Origin: Syntrophaceae bacterium UBA5764
Lineage (GTDB): Bacteria > Desulfobacterota > Syntrophia > Syntrophales > Smithellaceae
Direction of reading: 5' to 3'
Length of the DNA: 5,728 nt
Assembly (NCBI GenBank): GCA_002418825.1
Contig: DIEW01000004.1
Location: 1-5,728 of the forward strand
Below, one piece after another: positions 1 to 5,214 of the stretch (positions within the stretch are counted from its first letter, which is position 1; every line of letters starts with the position of its first letter). The notes below the pieces were generated by a model, which worked only from the letters and a program-made list of their open reading frames with translations, was not told where the DNA came from and did no database searches. The position numbers and the translations under genes were made by a program.

Positions 1-242
1 CAATTGTGTTTGCTTCTTTTTAACCCGTTGTATCTGCATCTTTACAAATCATTATAAAAAAGATACCTAACCTTCTGAAGCGCGTTAAAGAAAAAAACGA
101 GCAAATAGTTTCTTTGAACGTTTATTTGTTCAATGCCGGCACGTTCGAAGGTGTGTTGAGCTCGGCGGGATTGTAAAGGAAAAATTTATTTTAAAATCCG
201 CCGAACGTAGAATTTTTTTGACTTTATTGGTGGAAACAGTTT
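1..242. other. Non-coding AT-rich stretch before the cysteine-cluster gene
   Basis: No reading frame of convincing length or composition is seen on either strand here. The sequence is AT-rich, with A-runs near 56-61 and 91-97 and a T-run at 213-219. Its right half (112-219) is full of inverted repeats, described separately. A weak promoter-like pair, TTGTAT at 28-33 and TTATAA at 52-57 (spacer 18), could drive a leader into the gene at 243, but both boxes are poor matches. Any gene to the left lies outside the window. Confidence 0.6.
112..219 (+). promoter_or_regulatory. Candidate structured leader or terminator with competing hairpins
   Basis: Seen directly: CTTTGAACGT (112-121) can pair with ACGTTCGAAG (141-150), giving 10 bp with one G-U wobble and a 19-base loop. 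The right arm of that hairpin (141-147, ACGTTCG) is also an exact reverse complement of CGAACGT at 202-208. TCGGCGG (162-168) pairs with CCGCCGA (198-204). After 208 come AGAA and seven Ts (213-219), ending 23 bases before the GTG start at 243. The layout resembles alternative folding in an attenuator, or an intrinsic terminator for an upstream gene. The GC-rich stem has a long 29-base AT-rich loop, which is atypical of a strong terminator. Function is inferred only. Confidence 0.35.
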
Positions 243-575
243 GTGGTTAAAGCGCTTACCTGTCTGTGTTGCGGCAAATGCTGTTTTGTTGATTTGATCG
301 CCTACGCGCAAAAAGAAGATTTTGAACGCTGGCGAAAAGAGGGCAGACAGGATATCCTGAATATTATCGAGCATCGCCATCTTGTCGGGGCGGGCGACAG
401 AATGATTTCTGCGGATACCGGTGATTATTCACACGAATGCCCTTTCCTTTATGACGAAGGGGAAAAGTTTTTGTGTTCTATCTATGAAACAAGGCCACTC
501 GTTTGCCGTGAATATCAACCGGGTTCGTCAGAGTTATGCCCGCAATGGAAAATCGGGCATACGGGTGGGAAATAA
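243..575 (+). CDS. YkgJ-family cysteine-cluster protein
   Basis: A 110-residue protein with nine cysteines in the spacing of the YkgJ / zinc-or-iron-chelating family (CxxCGxCC type). The N-terminal cluster is C7-L-C9-C10-G-K-C13-C14. The second half has C66-P-F-L, then C78-S-I-Y followed by T-R-P and C88-R-x-Y, and a late C99. The family is thought to bind a metal, zinc or an Fe-S cluster; its reaction is unknown and the protein should be cytoplasmic, as no signal or membrane segment is seen. The length is normal for the compact form. The start is GTG at 243: an in-frame TGA at 219-221 excludes anything earlier, and the cysteine cluster begins at residue 7. A modest Shine-Dalgarno-like GGTGGA lies at 229-234. 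The next gene follows after 183 bases on the same strand, so shared transcription is possible but not shown. Confidence 0.88.
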   Translation: MVKALTCLCCGKCCFVDLIAYAQKEDFERWRKEGRQDILNIIEHRHLVGAGDRMISADTGDYSHECPFLYDEGEKFLCSIYETRPLVCREYQPGSSELCPQWKIGHTGGK

Positions 576-758
576 ATGTTTTCAAAAACACATAGCGTCA
601 GCGGAAAAATTTTTGCATGATGAAAAGAGTTGCAGACTATCAATATATACAAAATGGTGCTATAAGAAGCCAAAAGATATATAAACGGCGTTGGCCGATA
701 CAAGCAAAAATATATCTTGCTAATGTGAAACACCCGATAAAAAAGTGAAGGAGCAATC
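576..758 (+). other. AT-rich gap between cysteine-cluster gene and yjgR
   Basis: No gene is supported here. A 14-residue frame starts at 576 directly after the preceding stop but has no ribosome site of its own. The gap contains the 9-bp inverted repeat at 674-718. A possible extended -10 element (TG-n-TAATGT, 718-726) lies about 30 bases before the yjgR start, without a clear -35 box, so a yjgR promoter here is plausible but unproven. An AAGGAG ribosome site at 748-753 precedes the ATG at 759. Confidence 0.5.
674..718. repeat. 9-bp inverted repeat enclosing a small GC hairpin
   Basis: AAGATATAT at 674-682 is the exact reverse complement of ATATATCTT at 710-718, with 27 bases between. Nested inside, CGGC (686-689) and GCCG (694-697) flank the tetraloop GTTG. 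No T-run follows, so it does not look like a terminator. Its place 40-85 bases before the yjgR start would suit an operator or an mRNA leader fold, but no regulator can be named. An AT-rich setting raises the odds of chance pairing. Confidence 0.4.
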
Positions 759-2282
759 ATGGGCGCACCGCTGGTTATTGCCATGTCCGGAGGCAGGGAA
801 GTTGTTCTCTTGCCGCAAATGTCAAATCGCCATGGGCTTATTACCGGAGCCACCGGTACGGGTAAGACGGTTACTTTGCAAAAAATGGCGGAGTCCTTTT
901 CTTCCATAGGAGTGCCGGTTTTTATGGCCGATGTCAAGGGCGATCTTTCCGGTATCGCCGCCGCGGGTACCGCCTCGGAAAAAATGCTTAAGCGCTTAGA
1001 ATCAATAGGAATTACACGTTTCAATCCACGTGCCAACACGGCTGTTTTTTGGGATGTTTTCTGTGAATCGGGACATCCAGTCCGCGCCACGGTATCGGAT
1101 ATGGGGCCGCTTCTGCTGGCGCGCCTGCTTAACTTAAACGAAACGCAATCCGGCGTATTGACCTTGGTTTTTAAAATCGCTGATGACAATGGCCTGTTGC
1201 TGCTTGATTTAAAAGACCTGCGGGCGATGATTCAATTTGTGGGAGATAACGCCAAACAGTTTACCACCGAATACGGTAATATTTCCGCCGCTTCTGTCGG
1301 CGCTATTCAGCGAGGGCTTTTGACCATCGAGCAACAGGGTGGCGACAAGTTTTTCGGCGAGCCGATGCTGGACATAGCCGACCTTATTCAGACAGACGGA
1401 GAGGGGAGAGGAATTATCAACGTGCTGGTCGCTGATAGGCTTTACAACAATCCGAAACTGTACTCCACTTTTCTTTTATGGCTGCTTTCTGAATTGTTTG
1501 AACAATTGCCGGAAGTTGGCGACTCGGAAAACCCAAAACTGGTGTTCTTTTTTGATGAAGCGCATCTGCTCTTCAACGATGCGCCCAGAGCTCTTTTGGA
1601 GAAGATTGAACAGGTGGTGCGCTTGATACGTTCCAAAGGAGTGGGTGTTTATTTCGTCACGCAGAATCCGCTGGACATTCCTGATACGGTTCTTGCTCAA
1701 CTAGGTAACCGCGTGCAGCATGCGCTGCGCGCATTTACGCCGCGCGATCAAAAGGCGGTAAAAACGGCGGCCGATACGATGCGCCCCAATCCGGCCTTCA
1801 ATGCCGCCGAAGTTATTACGGAATTGGGCGTGGGAGAAGCTCTTATTTCTTTTCTTGATGAAAAGGGAAGGCCGACTCAGGTGGAACGGTCGTTTGTGAT
1901 TGCGCCCGAGTCGCGTCTTGGCCCGCTCACCGATTCGGAACGGTTGGCGGTTATTAAGCGTTCCACAATTTACGGTTATTATGAAAAAGTTTTAGATCGG
2001 GAATCGGCTTATGAGAAACTTCGCGCTAGTGCGGAAAAAGCAATAGCCGATGCGCAAACAACCGGTCAAAACACGGCGGCAAAAAAGCAGACAGCAGATC
2101 AGGGAAATGTGGTCGGAGGATTAAGCGAGATCATCTTTGGACGCACAGGTCCTCGTGGAGGCAAAACAGAAGGAATAGTACAGGCCGCTGCGAAAAGCGC
2201 GGCTCGTTCCATCGGGTCATCGGTCGGGAGGCAGATTATCAGGGGCATCCTTGGTTCCCTTCTTGGCAGTTCGCGCCGGTGA
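759..2282 (+). CDS. yjgR: HerA/FtsK-superfamily ATPase, YjgR (DUF853) family
   Basis: A full-length 507-residue P-loop ATPase closely resembling E. coli YjgR (about 500 residues) throughout. Walker A is GATGTGKT at residues 30-37, directly after the family's N-R-H-G-L-I-T lead-in. Walker B is LVFFFDEAHL at 261-270, with D266 and E267 as metal and catalytic residues. A sensor-like T-Q-N is at 301-303, and the conserved GNRVQHALRAFTPRDQKAVK block (317-336) probably holds the trans-acting arginine. The HerA-like C-terminal domain is annotated as a DNA helicase/translocase fold, but a substrate for YjgR has not been established to my knowledge. The tail (about 450-507) is rich in Gly, Ala, Ser and Arg, with a TGPRGGK motif at 463-469 and a cationic, small-residue helix to the end. 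AAGGAG at 748-753, 5 bases before the ATG, fixes the start. No nurA-like nuclease partner is adjacent. The DUF1893 gene converges on it with a 30-base gap. Confidence 0.97.
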   Translation: MGAPLVIAMSGGREVVLLPQMSNRHGLITGATGTGKTVTLQKMAESFSSIGVPVFMADVKGDLSGIAAAGTASEKMLKRLESIGITRFNPRANTAVFWDVFCESGHPVRATVSDMGPLLLARLLNLNETQSGVLTLVFKIADDNGLLLLDLKDLRAMIQFVGDNAKQFTTEYGNISAASVGAIQRGLLTIEQQGGDKFFGEPMLDIADLIQTDGEGRGIINVLVADRLYNNPKLYSTFLLWLLSELFEQLPEVGDSENPKLVFFFDEAHLLFNDAPRALLEKIEQVVRLIRSKGVGVYFVTQNPLDIPDTVLAQLGNRVQHALRAFTPRDQKAVKTAADTMRPNPAFNAAEVITELGVGEALISFLDEKGRPTQVERSFVIAPESRLGPLTDSERLAVIKRSTIYGYYEKVLDRESAYEKLRASAEKAIADAQTTGQNTAAKKQTADQGNVVGGLSEIIFGRTGPRGGKTEGIVQAAAKSAARSIGSSVGRQIIRGILGSLLGSSRR

Positions 2283-2312
2283 CTCTATTCGAAGATGCCC
2301 GGATAACAGAAA

Positions 2313-2723
2313 TTAGTTCTTGTCGAGCATAGCCCGTATTTTTGTATGAAAACTCTTGGGATTGTCAGTATTTAAAGCGATGATTTCACCCGGGCAAACC
2401 GCCTTCATCTTTTTAGTAAGTATATTAGGAACAGTTTTTCTGGTTTTTATCGGAATGCCGTTTTCATCAAGAAATTCTTTTGCCGGTGCGGAAACAAGCA
2501 ATGTTTTTATCCCCGCTATAATCTTTGCGTAGACAGCAAGCTTTGCCGCGGCTAGGCCGATTACTTTATCAAATAAAATAAATTCTTTTCCCGCCTGCCG
2601 GTATTTTTTTAAACAATCCCAAAGTGGTCTCAGTCCGCTTTCCCGGGACGAATAAACAATCTTGTCATTTTCGACTAAAGCTAATGAATATTTGGTAAAA
2701 TCAGGTTTCAATTTTGTTTTCAT
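2313..2723 (-). CDS. DUF1893 (TM1506-like) protein
   Basis: A 136-residue protein matching the DUF1893 family, typified by Thermotoga TM1506. Visible family blocks are S26-R-E-S-G-L-R-P33, the D52-K-V-I-G-x-A-A-A region, V77-S-A-P80, T97-V-P-N-I101 and V109-C-P-G-E113. TM1506 has the cytidine-deaminase-like fold but lacks the usual zinc-deaminase site. No H/C-A-E plus P-C-x-x-C signature is seen here, so deaminase activity should not be assumed; the function is unknown. The frame is open back to 2828, but that extension lies inside the neighbour's ferredoxin domain. I chose the ATG at 2723 because the family similarity begins there, a GGAAAG ribosome site precedes it, and it overlaps the upstream TGA as ATGA (2720-2723), implying translational coupling to the DUF362 gene. 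No clear terminator follows in the 30 bases before yjgR's end. Confidence 0.9.
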   Translation of the reverse strand: MKTKLKPDFTKYSLALVENDKIVYSSRESGLRPLWDCLKKYRQAGKEFILFDKVIGLAAAKLAVYAKIIAGIKTLLVSAPAKEFLDENGIPIKTRKTVPNILTKKMKAVCPGEIIALNTDNPKSFHTKIRAMLDKN

Positions 2724-3829
2724 GAAAAGCTTTCCATCAGTCTTCTGGTGATTTTCCCGCCAATAGTTTCTCGCGCATGGAGCGCGCCGTAGGGGCAAAC
2801 TTCGATGCAACAATAGCAGCGTATGCACCTTTTATAATCGAATTCGATTTTTTCGGCAAGATTCTCGATGGCTTTGGCTGGACATAATGTCCAGCATTGA
2901 GAGCACATCTTGCACAGCTCATCGTCACACACAGGCATAGCCATGGTATGGCGGCGCATGAAGTTATGCAAAAACCGCGGTCCCCAGATAAGACCGGAAG
3001 AAAGTGGAAGCTCAAAATTTATTACCCGGGGTAGAGCGCCTTTCACTTCGCATAAGGGAAGCATCCCCTTATCGAGAGCGTTTTTAAGAATGGGCGCTCT
3101 TTTGTAACTGACGCCGAGCATCTGACATACGGCCATATCCAGAGCGAAACTGTCAGCGCTACCCATTAAAACCCCGATGTGTCTCGGTTTGCCGCCTTTG
3201 CCCGGACCTTCTCCTTCGAGAGCCAGGACGCCGTCGAGGATGGAAACAGTTGGTTTCACTGCCTGATGAATAGCTATCAACAGACGGGCAAAAGCATCAG
3301 TGTCCGTGCCTGCGCGCATATGCCATTGGGATTTTTTGAAACCCACGACACAGCCGAACATGTTTTTCACAGCGAGGGTCAAAAGCATTTGCGTGTGCGT
3401 TTTGAGCTTGGGCAGATTGATAATGACATTCGCCTCTGCGGCGTCCCGGGCAATTTCAATCTTGCCGTAAGGCTTGCCGATATCCAGCATCACCGTATTT
3501 TTAAAAGGAGAGCAAATAACATCAAGCCCCTTCAGCGCTACGTTGATTTTGTTCATTTTTACGATGCGTTCAAACGAGCCGATGGCGGGAGAATCGGAAA
3601 CCTGCGGACGCGCGCCTTTTTCCAGAACGTATTCCACGGCGGCTTTAATGACCAGAGGGTGCGTCAAAATGGCGTCCTCAGGCGTCGCGAAAGAAAGCAG
3701 ATTGGGTTTTATCAAAACGCGCTGGCCGCTTTTGATTTTATCTCCGGCAAGTTTTTCCACGATCTCGAAAAAAGCAGGTTTTAATTGCTGGTAGTCGTAG
3801 TCAGTTTTGCGGATAAGAACTTCGGCCAT
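2720..3829 (-). CDS. DUF362 protein with C-terminal 2x[4Fe-4S] ferredoxin domain
   Basis: A 369-residue cytoplasmic protein. The DUF362 domain spans roughly 1-290, with K41-P-N-L-L, an H57-P-L-V block, D79-S-P, the hallmark N138-L-P-K-L-K-T-H-T stretch followed by V154-K-N-M-F-G159, and L198-D-G-V with E205-G-x-G-P. The C-terminal part carries two complete ferredoxin motifs: C306-x2-C309-x2-C312-x3-C316-P and C335-x2-C338-x2-C341-x3-C345-P. Extra cysteines C301 and C340 sit beside them. The two [4Fe-4S] clusters imply electron transfer; the DUF362 reaction is unknown. The family is common in anaerobic bacteria and archaea. The start is ATG at 3829, with a weak AAGG about 10 bases upstream. 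It lies 50 bases after a tRNA-Thr gene with no terminator visible between, and its stop overlaps the DUF1893 start (ATGA), so the three may be one transcript. Confidence 0.96.
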   Translation of the reverse strand: MAEVLIRKTDYDYQQLKPAFFEIVEKLAGDKIKSGQRVLIKPNLLSFATPEDAILTHPLVIKAAVEYVLEKGARPQVSDSPAIGSFERIVKMNKINVALKGLDVICSPFKNTVMLDIGKPYGKIEIARDAAEANVIINLPKLKTHTQMLLTLAVKNMFGCVVGFKKSQWHMRAGTDTDAFARLLIAIHQAVKPTVSILDGVLALEGEGPGKGGKPRHIGVLMGSADSFALDMAVCQMLGVSYKRAPILKNALDKGMLPLCEVKGALPRVINFELPLSSGLIWGPRFLHNFMRRHTMAMPVCDDELCKMCSQCWTLCPAKAIENLAEKIEFDYKRCIRCYCCIEVCPYGALHARETIGGKITRRLMESFS

Positions 3830-3879
3830 AAAAATTTTGCCTTGTGCTGACGGAATGGAGTCGGGTTTGCTGGTATTTC

Positions 3880-3955
3880 TGGAGCCGATGGCCAGAATCG
3901 AACTGGCGACCTACTGATTACGAATCAGTTGCTCTGCCGGCTGAGCTACATCGGC
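3880..3955 (-). tRNA. tRNA-Thr, anticodon CGU
   Basis: A complete 76-base cloverleaf with encoded CCA (complement of TGG at 3880-3882). The acceptor stem GCCGATG pairs with CATCGGC (7 bp). The D arm is GCTC/GAGC, the anticodon stem ACTGA/TCAGT (5 bp) encloses loop TTCGTAA, and the T stem GCCAG/CTGGC encloses TTCGATT. The anticodon CGT is at 3920-3922 (complement), reading ACG threonine codons. The discriminator base is U73, whereas I recall A73 in E. coli tRNA-Thr; U73 is compatible with Desulfobacterota tRNAs. The promoter at 3980-4008 would start transcription about 18 bases before the mature 5' end. No hairpin with a T-run is seen in the 50 bases before the DUF362 start. Confidence 0.98.
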
Positions 3956-3979
3956 ATCCGATACTCAAAAGAGATGACG

Positions 3980-4008
3980 TATTTATCTTATGGGGCATGG
4001 CTTGTCAA
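3980..4008 (-). promoter_or_regulatory. Probable sigma-70 promoter of tRNA-Thr
   Basis: On the - strand a perfect -35 box TTGACA (4008-4003) is followed after exactly 17 bases by TAAATA (3985-3980), a moderate -10. Transcription would begin near 3973, leaving a short leader before the tRNA at 3955. No better pair is seen between the tRNA and the divergent gene. It may also serve the downstream DUF362 and DUF1893 genes. Confidence 0.65.
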
Positions 4009-4040
4009 GTTCTACCTGGCGATTAAATTTGCCCTTGATA

Positions 4041-4069
4041 TTGACTTGGCGCGAGTTTTTCTTTACTCT
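4041..4069 (+). promoter_or_regulatory. Candidate promoter of the metallophosphoesterase gene
   Basis: TTGACT (4041-4046) and TACTCT (4064-4069) are separated by 17 bases. Transcription would begin near 4076, giving a leader of about 14 bases that still includes the GGAG ribosome site at 4082-4085. The -35 is strong and the -10 is weak. It faces away from the tRNA promoter in the 134-base divergent gap (3956-4089). Confidence 0.45.
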
Positions 4070-4089
4070 TTATCCGGAAACGGAGCAGC

Positions 4090-5214
4090 ATGGAACTGAG
4101 AATGATAATTTTTCTCTTAACCTTTTTTTGTGTCTACGGAAGTATAAATTTCTATTTCTTCTTTCGGGCGCGAAGTATTCTTCATTTTTCCGGCTTTTTG
4201 CAGGTCGCAATTCTTATCCTTTTGATTTCGCTTATTGTTGCGCCCGTTTTAGTGCGCCTGCTCGAATCGTTGCGCTATGAACAGATAGCACGCGCCGTTG
4301 CCTGCATCGGCTATCTATGGATGGCCTTTGTTTTCCTGTTTTTTGTTATTAATCTGTCCTTTGATCTGGTTAGGCTTTTATATAAAATGTTCGGTGCGGG
4401 TCCTCCGTTAAAAACGCTTTTTTTCGGCCTGTCTGTCCTTTTGTCTGTTGTTCTGGTTGTATATGGTTATTTTGAAGCGCAAAACATTCGCGTGCGACAC
4501 CTGGAAATCGCTACTGAGCGTATTTTACCCCGCCCGGGCAAGCTGCGCATTGTGCAGATATCAGATGTGCATGTGGGTATCATTATCCGCGAGCAGCGCC
4601 TGGATCGTCTGCTGCAGCTTGTGCGTGAAGCCGCCCCTGATGTTCTGGTTTGCACCGGGGATTTACTCGACGGAGAGCTGGACAACATCATGGATAATGC
4701 AGAGCGTTTCGCGGACATCGAGGCCCCTTATGGCAAATTCGCGGTGCTGGGTAATCATGAATATTACGCCGGATTGAAGCGGTCCATCGAGTTTACACAA
4801 ACGGCAGGATTTCGTCTTCTCCGCGATGAATCGTTCGAGGTTGCGGACATTATGATTTTCGGCGAGGACGATATTACCGGTCGCGTACCAGGAACAACGA
4901 AAAAAAGTCTGGAATTTCAACGCGCATTGGCTCAAAGCAGAGACCAATTTGTATTGTTGCTAAAGCATCAGCCTTTTGTAAATTTGAATGCCAATTTCAA
5001 TTTGCAGCTTTCCGGTCACACGCACGGCGGTCAACTTTATCCGTTTGGTTTTATTGTACGGCTCTATTTTCCGAAAATTTACGGCCTGCACGAACTTGCG
5101 CCAGGTAAACTTCTCTACGTCAGCCGCGGGGTGGGCACTTGGGGACCGCCGGTACGTGTTTTTGCCCCGCCGGAAATCACAGTGATTGATTTGATTGGAA
5201 AGAAAGATAATTAG
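4090..5214 (+). CDS. Membrane-anchored calcineurin-like metallophosphoesterase
   Basis: A 374-residue protein with an N-terminal membrane domain and a C-terminal two-metal phosphoesterase domain. Four hydrophobic segments lie at about 5-25, 37-55, 72-93 and 108-127. The catalytic part starts near residue 150 and has every expected motif: I157-S-D159-V-H161, T189-G-D191-L, G221-N222-H223-E224, K292-H293-Q-P and G309-H310-T-H312-G-G. All metal ligands appear present, so the enzyme should be active. The family (YkuE/YaeI type, COG1408) includes Chlamydia LpxG, a UDP-diacylglucosamine hydrolase of lipid A synthesis; a lipid-linked substrate is possible here but is not shown by the sequence. Which side of the membrane the catalytic part faces is unclear from the charges. 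GGAG at 4082-4085 selects the ATG at 4090 over the one at 4102. The stop codon overlaps that of convergent purQ. Confidence 0.95.
   Translation: MELRMIIFLLTFFCVYGSINFYFFFRARSILHFSGFLQVAILILLISLIVAPVLVRLLESLRYEQIARAVACIGYLWMAFVFLFFVINLSFDLVRLLYKMFGAGPPLKTLFFGLSVLLSVVLVVYGYFEAQNIRVRHLEIATERILPRPGKLRIVQISDVHVGIIIREQRLDRLLQLVREAAPDVLVCTGDLLDGELDNIMDNAERFADIEAPYGKFAVLGNHEYYAGLKRSIEFTQTAGFRLLRDESFEVADIMIFGEDDITGRVPGTTKKSLEFQRALAQSRDQFVLLLKHQPFVNLNANFNLQLSGHTHGGQLYPFGFIVRLYFPKIYGLHELAPGKLLYVSRGVGTWGPPVRVFAPPEITVIDLIGKKDN

Noticed and set aside
576..620. 14-residue frame starting right after the cysteine-cluster stop
   Set aside because: No ribosome site of its own, no recognisable content, and too short to separate from chance.
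421..684. 87-residue + strand frame overlapping the cysteine-cluster gene
   Set aside because: It overlaps the conserved C-terminal half of the YkgJ-type gene in another frame and has no ribosome site or family resemblance.
515..1189. 224-residue - strand frame
   Set aside because: It lies mostly opposite the conserved Walker A half of yjgR, has low-complexity, frame-shadow composition, and resembles no family I recognise.
2283..2312. Terminator between yjgR and the DUF1893 gene
   Set aside because: The 30-base gap has no hairpin with a T-run on either strand.
2724..2828. N-terminal extension of the DUF1893 frame back to 2828
   Set aside because: The extension runs through the neighbour's second ferredoxin motif in another frame, and family similarity begins at the ATG at 2723, which has its own ribosome site.
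2737..3015. Cysteine-rich 92-residue - strand frame
   Set aside because: Its cysteines come from reading the ferredoxin region of the DUF362 gene out of frame; no proper cluster motif results.
3179..3784. 201-residue + strand frame
   Set aside because: It is entirely antisense to the conserved DUF362 domain; its length is a by-product of the codon use of that gene.
3844..4026. 60-residue + strand frame across the tRNA gene
   Set aside because: It is the translation of the antisense strand of tRNA-Thr (with the telltale T-D-Y-E-S-V-A-L-P stretch), a well-known spurious protein artefact.
4448..4777. 109-residue + strand frame, with further antisense frames nearby
   Set aside because: These are shadows of the phosphoesterase catalytic domain, whose motifs are intact in the main frame.
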